DNA of 64,000 nt from Cladobotryum mycophilum (taxonomy: Eukaryota > Ascomycota > Sordariomycetes > Hypocreales > Hypocreaceae): contig CM071591.1 of assembly GCA_036429605.1 (NCBI GenBank), forward strand, positions 3,906,001-3,970,000, in the 5' to 3' direction. Positions 33,039 to 46,931 of the stretch are shown piece by piece. How positions within the stretch are numbered: position 1 is the first letter of the stretch; every line of letters begins with the position of its first letter. The notes under the pieces are model-generated. The model worked only from the letters and a program-made list of their open reading frames with translations, ran no database searches and had not been told where the DNA came from. Position numbers and translations under genes: made by a program.

Positions 33039-36000
33039 TTTGGTGTTTTGGTTGTAACTTGCGAGTTTTTAATTGTATGTTTCTGTTACCAGAGAAATTA
33101 TAATTCTCTTTCACTTCAATTGCTGTTCCTTATCAATGCTTTCAACGTCCATTAAACATGCCTTTCTATGACGGCTTCAACCGTCATCCAGTGATGAATG
33201 CATGATGACATCAACGAGACTCGCCACAGGTGTCTGGCAACCCTCCTAACCGATGTTCAGGATGAAAGCATGATTATTCCACAATCAAATATTGCTTTGA
33301 AATCGAACAACAGCTCAAATCGACCGAGAACTTTGGTGTTTCGATGGATCTAAGAATGGCATGATGCCCATGCAGGGAACTTGTGGGATGGGACCCTGCC
33401 TCGATACAAAACATACCTACAGGACCCGCCCCTGGAGGTTTCCAATGCAGATGATCTACGACTCTATTATGTAGATGAACCCTTGTCTTTGAATCCGTAG
33501 GACTATGAAAATGTAACATCTACCGATATTGCCGCCGCATGACCCGAGAGGCAATCCCAACCATCAACTCCGAGTTTTGCCCGCTCTCCCAACAAAACAA
33601 AAACTACATATCAACCAATGCAAAACTGGTGAGACTCAAAAGCCATCACAAGAAATGATTCCACATTGCCGCTTCTCGGTTGCCAGAGGCGGTACTCGGG
33701 ACGAGCAACACGGGATGTGACTGCGGAGAAGGCATGGATACACGGCAATGCGGCCGGCTAATATGTAGACAATGATGCATCATATCCACGTGCATACTCG
33801 AAAAGACGTGCCTGGTTCCGTCCTCGATACAATTTGATTGGATGATAGAAGGTACTGACCATACTGTTGTCTTATTGGAGGGTAGATCTAGCATACCTAG
33901 GTAATTTACTACACCGTGATATGTGGAGTTGGCGACATAGATGAAACATGACAGGCGCCAATGGGTGAATCCAAGAACATGCTCTTAACTGACGTTCATA
34001 TCTGCAGCCATGCGCTTTATATGAGAATTAAAAAGATTAAAGGAGAAGAAAATAAAGGCGGTCGTCTTATTATCTATTCTTCACCTTAGTAGAGCAAGTA
34101 CATCGTTCCAAGACAACGTAGGTAAGGCAAACAGAATGCTGATACAGCACGCACGTTGCTAGATACTTCAGCTTGGTTTCATTCAGATTTGAACATTCAT
34201 CAAGATCAGATGGGAGAGACAGGTGGCTCCAGTTGCGCATCACCTTTTAGAGTGACCCAATATGCCCGTACGGGTATCATGGGCGTCCTTCGCAAAATAG
34301 GCAAGAGAAGACTTCAGAGTAGCGAATGGGTTTGGCATTTTTCTGTCTATTCCCCTTGTTTTCTCTAGACCCTTTGATAACCAGCGGCATGATAATCAAT
34401 TCTGATCCCCCCCCCCCCAATTGGCACTCACCTTGGAGAGGACGGCTCAACCCCAGTTTCGACAAAGGATCCTCATTTCCCCCGGCTCTCCATGGGTCAT
34501 CTGAGAGAGTCAGTAAAACGCATACTTAATTCTCTTAATGAATAGAGAAGGAGTACTAGAAGTATGACTTACGCCCATCTAGAACGGGTACGTCCTCTGC
34601 GTTTCCTTAACCCCCACCACCTTCGGGATTAAAGGGTAGGGGCCGAGTTGATCGAATCAAGCCCCCGCCCTTGATATTCAGGCCGGTGAGCTTCGTGGTG
34701 CTCGTCGATCACGATGGGCAGCGTAAACGCCTGTGCGATGGAGTATCAGTATGGTACTTGGTATTGATGCTTGTCGTGTATGAGTGGACAACTCGTGGTG
34801 GATTGCGGTGCGAGACAATGGACGACTAACCTAAGCCTTTGAAGAGCGTTAGAATGAAATCGTGGTAGAGGTGGATGTTTGTGTAGTTCAAAAGGGATTT
34901 CATTTGACCTACGTTCAAGACTTGAAGCACAAATGAGCTTCTTTGTGGCTCAATGGAGCTCAGTGGTAATAGCAATATGATGTTGAGTAAAAATGATTAG
35001 ATAAAATATGTTTGTGTAAGAATGCTTAGTAGAAGAGAGGAGAGAAAGGAAAAACAAGAGTTGGGATAAGGAAGACGATAGAATCTGAGAGAAGAGGGGA
35101 AGCCCAACATAGATGGCAGTGCCCACAGAAAGAGCAGGAGGAAACTCGACTGCCTTCCGTTTGCCATTCACAATCTCGTCACCGCTGAATTGCTGCTACC
35201 TTAGGAAGGTACCCCTATAAAACCTTTACTTGACCGGTTGTTTAAGAAGATACATTGATAGTACAGAGGATATACAATGGGCAAGCGCCTAGAAATACAT
35301 ATTAGAGAGTTGATTCTCTCGCCGTAGTCTTTATGTCTATGCATAAGTAGTTGTTGACAAATCTCCCATGCCGTTGAATGGTTCAATACTGAACTGGACT
35401 TCTAAGTATCAGCTTTATCAGACAAAAGAGCTGTTTTCCATGTACCTACCTAGTACTTCTTGCCAGCACTTTGTTGGTACGTATGGATTCGTCTGGGCAG
35501 CCCTTCCGAGTTGTGTCGTTACGTTACTTCCGCACTTAGATCTCATTATGAGCGATCAGTCTTGGTCTACGTGTCAGAACCCAACAAAGCAAGAACAGCC
35601 GATATAGATACCAAGTGCGATCATACGTCAGTCGGTTCCCGTCTTATGTTGACTACCTACTCAGAATTCTATTCTTGACTCGACACATCAGATGCCCTTG
35701 AACTTCAGTAGCTGGAGACTATGTTCTAGCACTGAACAACAACACTGACCATCATTACACCTTGCTCCATGTTTCCTTGGCTCAGAAAGGACTTTTCGGA
35801 TACATGTTTGACCATCAAGTCTCACAGCGACAGCAAACCTCCAATCGCCTCACCTGGTGTGATCAACTCACCATCACTCAAGAACAAACAGGCCAATCGA
35901 AAGTCACTGTTCATCCATCATCAGCATATCAGACATGCAGGAGTAGCGAGAGTCTTTGTGCGAAACCCTCAACAGCCATCCATTCATCCATTACTAAGAA

Positions 36001-36498
36001 CTCCGCCTTACTCCGCTCTGCACCCCAATCCTTCGCGCCACTCGGGCGACGGATCACCCTGATCGAGACATCATAGGTACTACTTTCATCTGTATCTGAA
36101 CGGAACCTCATTGGGTATTTCGCAGCGACCAATCTCTCACTGGGTAGTCTTCCGACTAAAATATGGTGATCTGCAAGCTCAGCACTCTTTCGAGTCCGTC
36201 CCGGTATATTTGCTTAACAATCCCCAAATGATGCTAACTTGCATTCGTATAGCACACGCTACGAGTAACAAATGACGATTCTAACGCTCCCTCAATAGGA
36301 TCCATCTAGCATCACGTTGTCCAATCCAAACACGACAGATCTTTCCTCAAGGTTGTGCACACGAAATTATTTAAAGGTCTGGGGTCCCTCAGAATAGTAT
36401 CGTCAAACCACACCGTAACGAACGATACCAATCATTCGACACATCCACGCAACAATATACCCAACTCGTTGATTCCCAACGCAGCACCTTAAGCAAAG
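33039..36498. other. 3.5 kb intergenic region
   Basis: Divergent upstream region of the small membrane protein (-) and the dehydrogenase (+). It contains a C run (~34410-34418) and scattered TACCTAGG words. No coding region is supported; open frames are under ~105 codons and overlap one another. Confidence 0.5.
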
Positions 36499-37476
36499 AT
36501 GTCTCCCTCCAACAAGGGCAGCAAGGCCGGCCGAATATTCATGACTGGCGCCAGCGGCTACGTCGGCTCCGCCATCACTAGAATCGCCATTGAGCAAGGC
36601 TACACCGTCGTGGGCCTTTCCCGCAGCGATGCCAGCGACGCCAAACTGGGTGAACTCGGCGCCCAGCCCGTTCGAGGAGATCTGGCGTCCCTCGACATTC
36701 TGAGCCGAGAGAGCGCTGCTGCTGACATCGTCATCCACCTCGCAGATCCATTTATTGGATCAGGTTTCGCCATGCCTTATGATGAAGTCGTGGCTATCGA
36801 CGCCGCGGCCGTAGAGGCCATGGCAACCCCGCTGATTGGCACCAATAAGCCTCTTGTTGCCACGTCTGGCAGCTTGATGGCTGCACCGGATCCACACGGC
36901 GGAGAGACGACCGAGGATTCAGAGAATCAGCCCAATCCGCTCGCTAATCGGCATTTATTAGAGAATAATATACTTTCCTGGGCATCCAAAGGTGTTCGAG
37001 TGAGCCTCATTCGCTTGGCACCCTTTGTCTACGGCCGTGCCGGGAGTTTTGTTGCCGTCTTCATGAAGATGCATGCCCCAAACAAGGCCATGATGAACGT
37101 CGTCCCCGCAGACGGAAAACCCAGGTACACATCCACAGTGCATATCGACGATGCAGCTCGGCTTTACTTCCTAGCCGCAGAAAAGGCCAAGGCAGGGGAG
37201 ATATATAACGCTGTGTCTGCGACGGATGTGACTATCCGTCAAATCATGGAGGCCGCGGGACAAATTCTCAGCATGCCTGTGGAGGACGTCACATTTGATG
37301 AGGCGAGTGCCAAAATTGGTAAATTCGTTGCCACGTTCTTGACCCTACCGAATAGGGCATCTGGTGGAAAGGCTGTGAGGGAGTTGGGCTGGCAGCCCAA
37401 GGAGATTGGTGTCCTGGAAGAAATTACAAATGGGTCCTACCTCGCTTTAGCTGGAGAGATTTTGAAGACCGTTTGA
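36499..37476 (+). CDS. NAD(P)-dependent epimerase/dehydratase (extended SDR family)
   Basis: A single exon of 325 aa from ATG 36499. The Rossmann dinucleotide motif TGASGYVG is at residues 16-23, the acidic-turn stretch LGAQPVRGDL follows, and DIVIHLAD matches the family's middle strand. Later blocks are VSLIRLAPFVYGRAG, the SDR proline region, and STVHIDDAARLYFLAAE. The classical YxxxK pair is not obvious where expected (SGSLMAAPDPHG...NRHLLEN), so it may be an atypical SDR or NmrA/YeeZ-like member. The substrate is unknown. No neighbouring genes suggest a pathway. Confidence 0.85.
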   Translation: MSPSNKGSKAGRIFMTGASGYVGSAITRIAIEQGYTVVGLSRSDASDAKLGELGAQPVRGDLASLDILSRESAAADIVIHLADPFIGSGFAMPYDEVVAIDAAAVEAMATPLIGTNKPLVATSGSLMAAPDPHGGETTEDSENQPNPLANRHLLENNILSWASKGVRVSLIRLAPFVYGRAGSFVAVFMKMHAPNKAMMNVVPADGKPRYTSTVHIDDAARLYFLAAEKAKAGEIYNAVSATDVTIRQIMEAAGQILSMPVEDVTFDEASAKIGKFVATFLTLPNRASGGKAVRELGWQPKEIGVLEEITNGSYLALAGEILKTV

Positions 37477-40206
37477 TTTGGTGCTGGAGTTTGAAGGGGT
37501 TGGTATGAGAGGATGAGTACCGTCCTTGTTTAATAAACGACGAGCTTCCGTTTTCTATTCATCTTACATTTCCGGTTCCAGTCCTGCCAAGGGAATGGCA
37601 ACTAATCAACCTATTCATGGACGCCCCCAAGATATGTTCATCTGTCCAATAAGCCTTATGAATGGCGCTTTACCAGGTATTTATATCATTTTCAGTACAA
37701 TATCTCAGGTATCACAGAGTGGCATTCAGAGTAGACCAGAAGAGCCTGTTTTACCATACCCTTGAATTAACAAGCAGTTCCATGTGTGTTCCAAACGCCG
37801 AATATACATATCAGGAGCAGGTCACAGATCGTTACTCGTTCCATACAGTGGCTGAGCTCTATTATCCTGGCAGTAGCCTGGTAATGTCGAGCTGTTGAAC
37901 CGTGCATGGTGAGTACCCTGCGGTCATGCAGTTGGATCCGTGTTTTGTGTCCTTGGGATTGGGGCGAAGAAGCAATGAAGCTGGGGTATTGCTATCAAGT
38001 ACATTAGATGTGAATGTCGCCCCCTCCCCCCTTTACGGAGTAGACTACTGAGAATAATCGCGGCATTGTGAATAATATTTGTCATCTAACCAACATCCGA
38101 ATGCAACTGATTGATAAAGTCGGTGACTTGTAGCGATCATGAACCATTACATTGACCCCCTGAGGAATTCCATCACGTTCCCGCTTATCGAAAGGCTTTC
38201 CCCAATCATATCATTCGTAGCTGCCAACGACGGGAACCATCACGACATTCATTCAGAAACTGACAAATGCGGAATTAGAACCTATAACCATGTAATTCCG
38301 ACCCTATTCAGTTCAGTTCGGTTGCCTCCCTTCCCCCCGCTCCTTGCCCTCCCCAAACTCTCAGAAATGCCGATGTTTCTCACAATTTTCCGATAGGTGC
38401 AATAATTACAACGATTACTATTTTTTTTGGGCAACACGAGCCCTCGACTTTAAAAATAAATAATCAATTTTGTAACACCCAACAACAAACAGCCCTGAAT
38501 CGGAGTTGGGGGTGCTTCCCCAGCTCTCTTTTTATCTCTCTTCACCCACCCCCCCCCCTTCTCTCTCCCCCTCCCACACTCTATGTTTGCCCAGTCGGAT
38601 TATAGCCCAGAAACACGTTGGTATTTTTCCTTTTCCTTCCCTATACAATATGGCATCGCACGTACAAAGAATACTCGGAGCTCCGTACTCCGTATCATTC
38701 ATTGCGTCAGCCCGCAGAAAGTAGTGGAGTTGGGGAGGACAGGGGTGAACCGTCGTTAGACGCGAGCAAGTCTTCGGGTGTAGCTACGGAGGTCAAAATT
38801 CATACCGACAAAGCAGTTTGAGAATTAAAAAAACCCAGCTATTCAGAATTCGTCTCCGCTCCACAATTCTTCGGTTGCTATTGTTCTTTGTTCGTGTTTC
38901 TCCTTGAGTATAGGCCAGGCGAGCCGCGATGCACTCCATGTTCACGCCTATTACCCTATATTAGGTATGCATACTACACAAAAAAAGAAAAAAGAAACAA
39001 AAAACTTCACACGCATAACCAATCTAATGATTATTAAGGGAGTGATGTTATCTAGTAATATTCTTTTATTAGACATTACTTCTCTTAGCGATACGAAAAA
39101 ACGTATGAGATAGTATGCGGGCAGCCTCAATTTACAGCATGACACAGCAGATTGAATCCACAATAGCAGCCAGGTTCTCTCTCCAAAAGGAACCAAATCG
39201 CAGGCGTTGGCATACAGCCTACATCACCATGTCCGTCGCAGAAAAGGCCCGCGTTTATGCCTTTCCATCTCAAATGGGATATCACCGAAATAACCATCCC
39301 GATTTGCCGACCTGATATGCCATTCCTCCGGACCACACCCCACAGCCACTCTGTAGATCACGGCGACTTACTGGCTCGTCACTTATATGCTCACCTTGGC
39401 AATAGTCACTGCTGTGTCGCCTCGCTTACACGCGCTCACCCCTTTCACGCGGAGCAGTCACTCCTCAGAGCAGCAGAAGCAAAAGGGTGTGATGCCCAGC
39501 CTCGTGTATCCCAGAAGGCCCATGGATTCCACACTCGCTACGTTGCAATCGGGTTCCGCAACAGTCCCAAAAAGGGATATGAACACCGTCGATCAAAATT
39601 GTTTCCCCAGCGTCGGGGAGCCTGGGAGTCAGGCCCGCGAGAATAAGCATCGTCAAGCTAACGCAGGGCAAGACAAACCCCAAGGCACCCAGACCCGGCA
39701 ATCGCATCGACGGTGATCGTGATGTCCCAACTAACTAGCAAGGGAAAGAAAAAAGTATTCGCATGTGAGGAGGGAAAAAAGGGGGAGTGCAAACGAGATC
39801 ACTGCTGTGATAGTGATGATTGCAGACCTCGCTTCAGCCGTTCAGCCCCAGCTGAGATTTGTTGCCTCGAGGAATCAACAGCAACGACGCGGATGATCCT
39901 GATGCAAGTCAATAACCGTCAATGCAATGTTGATCAAAATGCCGCAACTGCATAGTGTTATTTCCTCCAAGCAGATCGAGAAGCGGAAAATTTCTCTCAA
40001 GGCTAGCCGCCCACTGTACAAACGACGTGGTACCAACGATGCTCCTACGTTGTAGACGTGGTCGACGAGGATATCAGCAATGGGGGGTTTGGGCCAATCT
40101 GTCCCAGCCACATTACTTGATCAAAATAGCAACGAATCAAAGCACAATTCTCATACTGTGGGACAATCCTCGCATCAAGGACTAAGCTTTGCAACGATGC
40201 AAATCC

Positions 40207-40845
40207 TCATTCCGAGCCTTGTGAAGCTGGAGAGCTCAATATCGACAGTGGCGCTTGGCGGCGCGGACCGTGGAGATCCCCATTTGTCGGCACCCATGTC
40301 AGCTTCATAAAATTCTGCCAGGGGATGTGAATGAGGAATAATTCTTCAGGCCAGGGGTATTCATTTCTATGAAAGCTGGTCAAAATTGGAATATTGTGAA
40401 AGCCTACCGGCTGTACCTGCAGAAAGATTAGCACTTGATCACATCTGATCAACATTTCGATGGGACTCATATATCCCCAAAAGCGTTGAACTTTTGAAAC
40501 GGTCCGTGCCTTCTCGGCATGAGCTGTTTCTGCGCGAATCCCCCTTCCGCCAGTCCACTCTTTCATGATTGTTAGACTTGGTATGGAGTAGGGCCAAGAT
40601 AGGTATTTGTTCACCGTTTGACAAGATGGGGCCACCATGACAAATAATTCTCCTGACAAGGGGCAGTGAAGGCAGCAGCTTGTGAGCGGATCCAATCTAT
40701 CTTCACATATTAAAGTGGATAGAGAGGCTTGTGAGGTAGAGGTTAGCTTCGCTTTGACCCTCGCTCGCCTCCAGATTTCTTGCGGCTCCACCAGATCCGA
40801 GGTGGGGGTGGGCAGCTCAAGACCCTGGCGGTCAATAAAAAACAT
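40207..40845 (-). CDS. Possible hypothetical protein or gene remnant
   Basis: An uninterrupted frame of 212 codons from ATG 40845 (MFFIDRQGLELPTPTSDL) to 40207, within the gene-poor region. It includes a Cys-rich patch (TSCCLHCPLSGELFVMV) and reads like ordinary protein, without low complexity. No family was recognised. Length alone is not decisive, and no splice partners or promoter are clear. Confidence 0.25.
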   Translation of the reverse strand: MFFIDRQGLELPTPTSDLVEPQEIWRRARVKAKLTSTSQASLSTLICEDRLDPLTSCCLHCPLSGELFVMVAPSCQTVNKYLSWPYSIPSLTIMKEWTGGRGIRAETAHAEKARTVSKVQRFWGYMSPIEMLIRCDQVLIFLQVQPVGFHNIPILTSFHRNEYPWPEELFLIHIPWQNFMKLTWVPTNGDLHGPRRQAPLSILSSPASQGSE

Positions 40846-43800
40846 CCTGTGCAACGGGAATCAACTCCCATCCCTGAACTCGCTGGCAAATCGGGTGTGT
40901 GTGAAGCCACCACGGCGCCCAATATGCCCAAGTTACTCCGTATCGGTCATCTGAATTGGTGCTCGACTTTGCTCTGGTGTTTTTTTCTTTTCTTTCTCTT
41001 CCTGACTGTGCCCCAGAATGGCGTATGCACGTAATCATGGGAACAAGATAGCGGCTTGAAACCGAAAAAGAAAGGGTTGGCAAGAAAACTTGCAGTCTGT
41101 GTGAAGTCGTTACTTTTTCCCAAAGAAATTCGGGTTTGCTGTGGGAGAGACAGACGAACCATCTTTTGGTGCGCGACCACCAACACTAGCCACCTCCATA
41201 ACTCCCGAGCTTGTTTCCGTGAATCATCCCCCCTCTCTTGACTCCATAGTGTAAGTTTAGTTTTGTCCATCTGGGTAAATCATGTACGTCATGTTCTCAT
41301 CCTTTGGGCTGGTTGAACAAGAAGAAAAAGAAAATTGCGTCTCTGCCAACTGAAAATATGACTGGTCATTGGCTTGAATGACATGATGCATATCAATAAC
41401 CTGTCCAATCGTAGCTGTAGGAGAGTAAAACCGTTGCGATACATTGGGGCAAGGCACTTCGTCCGCATGCTTGAACAATGGGTTGCAAGAATAAAGCATT
41501 GAGTAGGCTTTTCTGAAATGATATTTTTTGCCTTCTTTCACGATATCAGGCTCGTAGCCGAGCCGTCCCAAATGAGTAGATGAACACCACCCCTATCAAA
41601 AGTCGGACCGGCCGTGTGGAACAAAACGTCAGACCAATTCACTCTTGCACTTGGTTGTGCATCTGGCCCAATTATTGCCAAAATTTGGTGTGGCAAGTTG
41701 TCTTTGAGACCTGCTGACATCAATCTGCTTTTCCCTAGCTAGTCCAGGCCACTTAAAAAGGAAACCGAACTGCTGGGATGAACGATGCGGCAGGGTTAAC
41801 CATCAATGCGACTCTGCTCAGTCCCCAAATGCACCTAATATTTTAGCTGCAATCGAAGTTGAGATTTGCTTCTGCCCCTAGTAAGCTTGCAAGTCCAGCA
41901 AGTAGCTTAGAGTTGGCCTAATGATGCGCCCTGATCCCGGATTGCTCTAGCAGCCTCCAGGCTATGCCCACAGTAGCAACGATCGTTTGTCGGCAATTCC
42001 CAGTCCGACATTGATCAGTCTTGACCAGCCGGAAAATATTGGGCGAACTGTCGAAAAACTGCGGAGAAAAAGGGTCGAGAGACTTGTGTCTGCTGGTAGG
42101 GCTTACGACCCTTGTTAATTTCCATTGTGCCAAAAGCGCATCGGAGGGCTGCGAAACATCCATCTGGTAAGCTCTTCTTACTCATACCGTCGTAGCTTTC
42201 TTTGTCGTCAGATATTATGGTGGCACAAGGTGATAAAATCGGTTCTGGGGCAAATGTCTGATTCACGGCAAACGAGTCAACATACCGTTATACGGCCCGA
42301 ACGTTGCGCATAACACAATGAAAGCGGCTTGGCGTTTGCCTGACTTTGCTCAATAAAAGTGCAAAAAGCTCTTTTTTTTGGGGGGGGATTTGTCCCTAAG
42401 TGTGGACGACCATGATCAGCTGAATACCGACATCAAGGGCAGCGTGATGCAAGCCAGCTTCATGCAAGTTGCTTCACACTGGGCGCTGTGATACGTAGCA
42501 GGCAAGCTGGCACATTTGTACCTCCAAGCGAAGATGCAACATGTCCATTACCCATCAAGGTGAGAGAAAAATAGTCTGGTGATCTGTGGCTTGTCTTGGG
42601 GGCCGATGCAGCCGCCTTATCGGCATTGATGATATGACAGCGCTTGTCGTCAACAGACGCAACGTCTGCAAAGGCTTTGAATATTGAGCAGGGGCCCTTC
42701 CCAGGCCGTTGCACATAAAACAGTGAAGGTCTCAATGTTGCGATCTACAGGCACAGTTCACCGTGCTCCGCCTTGATGGATAATTTCGATGTGAATACGC
42801 GGCACCTATGCCAAGACGCCTATTGTTCTTGTAATTGACGGGTACTCAGGGTTTGAACACAGCAAGAAGCCCGCTTGTCATTGTAGTAGTAGTAGTGGTG
42901 GTAGTGGTGGTGGTGGTGATGATGATGTTGATGCTGCCTAGAGGCATGTGGTGTAATTCATCAATACTGACTTAAGTCAAATGGAGCCGCACACCGCCAG
43001 ACATGGGACGATCCAACCTGTGCAACCCCGGGATTTTCTTGGATGCCTCCTCAAGTCTAGAAGAGGAGTATATTGTGTTTGGCCTTGCCGGCATGTGTCT
43101 CGCCAACAGCTTCGGTGAATTCAAAGTCGGCACATGTTGGTCCTCTTTTTGGGCCAAAACAATGGTGCTGTCTCGAGGCGTCCGCTAAAGGGAGAGTGTG
43201 TGATGATGATTTGATTGGATTGATGGCAAGGGGGAAAACAAGCTCCGGCAAAGTGACACCGGACCGCAGCAATTCCGATGATGGCGCAGACACTAGGCCG
43301 AGTGGTCTAACGGGAGCGGTTATCTCGGTCGAGTTTGTCCACAGTTAATTGGGCAGTTGGCTGAGCCCGTCGGATAAGGTATTCTGCGACCAAATTGTCC
43401 CTGTTGAGAGGAATGCTTGGCCATATCCCTGCCTCGCAACGTCTTGACTGAGAATGACCCTCCGGGATCAGGGATGCAGGATCGTCTAGACCGGGGGTTC
43501 ATCTCGGTCCCTCACCCGCCCATCCGTGCGTTGATGTGACGCAACGCACCACCCACTGATATCCGGGCGATCTTGGCTTTGTACCTACCTACTAGGGCAG
43601 TTAGATGGGCTGTCTGGTTAGGCGTCGATGGTAAATTAGGTGTGCCTTTACCTGTCAGTAGCAGTAGAATTTTTGGGGTTTTGGTTGAGTGATGTGGCTA
43701 AGGATATTTGGTGTGATTCGTTCATATTGTGATTCTTGTTCGCTTATGGTCGAGGAACGGGCGTAGCGCGGTGATGAAGACCAAAATAAGAAACATTTGC

Positions 43801-46378
43801 TGTCCGTCCTGGTCACTGGATGACAAGGGAGGTCAAGGGGATGGGGCGTGAGGGGTGTGAGGATATCGATGGGGGAGGGGGCGTGCCAACAGCATCTCGG
43901 CATGAACGCGTCAATAAAAATCCATTCATGGCACGAAATATGCATGTGCATACATAATTCATGGAGGCGAAGAGAAGGGAATGGGCGTGATGGGCGTGTG
44001 ACTGTGACTGCAGATGATACCAACAAGAGGGAGGACGGAGATCGGTGTGCTCAGTTCGTATCCTGACTTGATGGTCAACCAATGGATGCCAATGCCAACG
44101 CCATTGACGATGTCCGTGCTTGATGAATCGGGCCCAGACGGATGGCTTGCTTGCTTGCTTGGATGGATGGATAGACTTTGTTTTTGTTTGTTTGCTACCA
44201 CCAATCTTGAACCAACCGAGCCAACGAGCCTAGCCCTGCTGAGTTCAATGGCGGCCACCGATTCGTTCAAGAGCTTTCCCACACAAGGTACAGCGCACAC
44301 CTCGACTTTGGGTTGCACTCATCCTAAGCGCTGAATATATATTGAAAGGACAAATTGGAACGAATCGGAACGCGTAGGGACGCGTAGGAACGTGTAGGAG
44401 CGAGCTGGTTGCAGGGCCTTCGGGTGATTGAAATGCATCTCTGGCATACAATATTGAACACAGACTTACGTGTTAAAAAGGTGAAGTTGTGGAACGAGTC
44501 GGAGGCCAGAAAATATGCTTGGATTGGTGGGTCATTGTGACAAATGGCCTCCAGCTGCAGGGCGGGCAATCAATAAATGGGCGGTGCCTTACTTGCATGC
44601 AGCAGCTTTAGCTGGCGTTGGATGGGGTGGTTAGGCACTCAAGCACTTCATGCCGGGAGCTTTTTTTTTTTTTTTAGTTTTAGTGCAACCCACCCACTAG
44701 TTAGTATAGGTAGAACACTGAGAAACGGAATAGCATACCTAGACTGGGCCCTCTAGCTCTAGGTTCTACATAGGTAGGTTGTCCATCCATCCTATCCTAC
44801 ACCTCTTTTAGGGCACCTTTCAGTAGCACAGCGGGTGGGTACAGGTGATGATGTGACGATCAATTTCACGATGCGATGCGGTCAACAATGCCATCAAGCA
44901 ATAACCCCCCCAAAAAAAAACGCCAAGGTCGGTAAAGACGTTTGAGGGGATTTCTGCCCTGGTGGTGGAGGTTGGGTGATGACGACCGCCGCCGTTGACT
45001 GCTAGGTAGATACTCCCACATGATTCCCTACTTGTAGAGAGTTTTATCTCGGTTACAGATTCATCTAGAGAGGCCATTTCAAATCTAAAATACGTATCAA
45101 GGTTTACGTCCTAAGCGATCCATCTTAGGTAATCCAAAGGGAATTACTTGCAACTGTAGAGAGTTCAGTTCAGACTCATCAAGGGTCCCCCAGCAGCTTC
45201 CTTCTCCGCAATCTGCTTGAACCAGGATTATAGTGAGGCTGCCGAGATTAAGCTGGTGGCGGCGGTTGTGGTGACCAGGCAAGCACCTACCTACCTAGTA
45301 CCTACACCTACATGCCCTCGTATGATGTGGACGGATTTGTACCAACAAGCACCAGGTTCGGTGAATCAGACCAGCGAGTCAAGAGATTCATACACAATAC
45401 GGAATGAGAGAAGTGCATATATGGTGTGTTGTACAAAAGTCGAGTGTCAAGACAACTGGAAGTCTACTAAGCCGAGTCAAGCCTTGGTTGATTGATTGAT
45501 TTGCTGTCACAGTTTTGAAGAGAGAGAGAGAGAGAGAGGAGAGAGAGGGAGAAAAAAAAAAAGAGGCTCCTGCAAATGTTGTTCATGTGCAAGTACGGAG
45601 TACATAATGTACGCTGCATGTACAATGGCCAAAGTGTGTCGAGCACTGGTATCATCAATGCACCAATGCATCAAAATGCCGGGATTAATGTATCGTCACA
45701 GTACCTTGTACATATCCGCCCCTGACCTGCATGAAGGAAAAGAAGGTGCCCTGCCCTGTCCGTCCGTCTTGCCCGTTGAACAACACCACCCGACTCGACT
45801 GACAAGTCAATGAACAAAACGTCACTCTCATTTATTGATCAGTGCAAGTGTAGTGCAGTGTAGTGGTTTAAAAAACTGGGGGCCTCAACATCCAATGCCA
45901 ATGAGGAAGTCAGTCACAGTCGCACGCATTGTTATTCGTCCATCTAAAATCTACACCTGGACAGCGCCAACATCTCCATCTGCCCATCTGCCCATCTGCC
46001 CATCCCTCCCTCTTTGTCCTGATCGTCACAAGGAGCACACAGACGCTCGCACAGCAGCCCATCGGAGGGGAAGGAGGCGCTCTCTTTTTCGTCCTTTCTG
46101 TCTCTCCCTCTCCCTCACTCTCTTCTCTCACTCTCTTCTCTCACTCTCTTCTCTTACTCTCACTCTCTCTTTTAGTATTGCCTGTACATGGGGCTGTTAG
46201 TTGTCGCCCACCCCTACGAGCCCCCCTACGAGTTACTCTCTCTGTACTAGGTACTAGCTACTAGGCGGCCAACTTACCCAAGGCAAGTTTACTTTCTTTG
46301 CTTTTCTTTTCTTATCCCCTTGTTGGGTCTTGCGTCCCGCGTCCCCTATTTTATTTGTTTTTCTTGAAAGTACAAGTA

Positions 46379-46381
<3 letters not shown>

Positions 46382-46410
<29 letters not shown>
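46382..46410. repeat. (TC)n microsatellite
   Basis: A TC run followed by a C run, about 520 nt upstream of the RING protein start. Confidence 0.85.
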
Positions 46411-46931
46411 CCCCCCCCCTTTCGTCTCCACAAACCCTTGTTTTCCTTCCGAGACCTTGTCTTGGCCCTTGATTGCTTGTTCTTATGCCTACCTCATACC
46501 TAAGACAGACAGCTATCCATACGGCCCACCACACCCACCACACCCACCAAGACACCTCAAAGTCACACGCCCCCTCCCAAAGACATCCGCGTCTACTGAC
46601 AGCTGGTATTGCATCAAGAGCTGCCCCCACTCATCAAGAACCGGATCTGAGTCGCCTGTCTCTAGGCTTACCTTACCTTTACGGAGTACTTGACATACTC
46701 ACTCATACTACTCCTACTACTATTACTACTCCCACCTACTTGTACCTCGTCAACCCTTTCTCTCGTGCCCACCTTCGCCCTGTGCCTGAGTCGTGTATAT
46801 ACAAGTACATGCCCGCTTCCTCCCCCGGCTTTGATGATTACACCTGTATCCTTGCTATGGTGTGCATGCACGTTCAGTAAACTCATATTTCCGTTCCTTT
46901 AATGCCTCCTCTGTTGCTCACCGCAGTGGCG

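Larger units (their letters stand above)
37477..46931. other. 9.5 kb gene-poor region
   Basis: The longest stretch without a confident gene. It holds five TACGGAGTA motifs (38034, 38686, 40934, 45594, 46680), GTA/GTGGT runs (42882-42925), an AG run (45521-45540), a TC run (46382-46410) and T runs (~44661-44674). Several minus-strand open frames with protein-like composition (40.2-42.8 kb) are treated separately. No transposon ends, reverse transcriptase or transposase motifs were seen. Confidence 0.55.

Noticed and set aside
43289..43330. tRNA-like stretch (GGCCGAGTGGTCTAACGG resembles a tRNA D-arm / A box)
   Set aside because: No matching anticodon stem or T-arm with a TTCRANN loop follows within the length of a tRNA, and no acceptor stem pairs. 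At most a decayed fragment.
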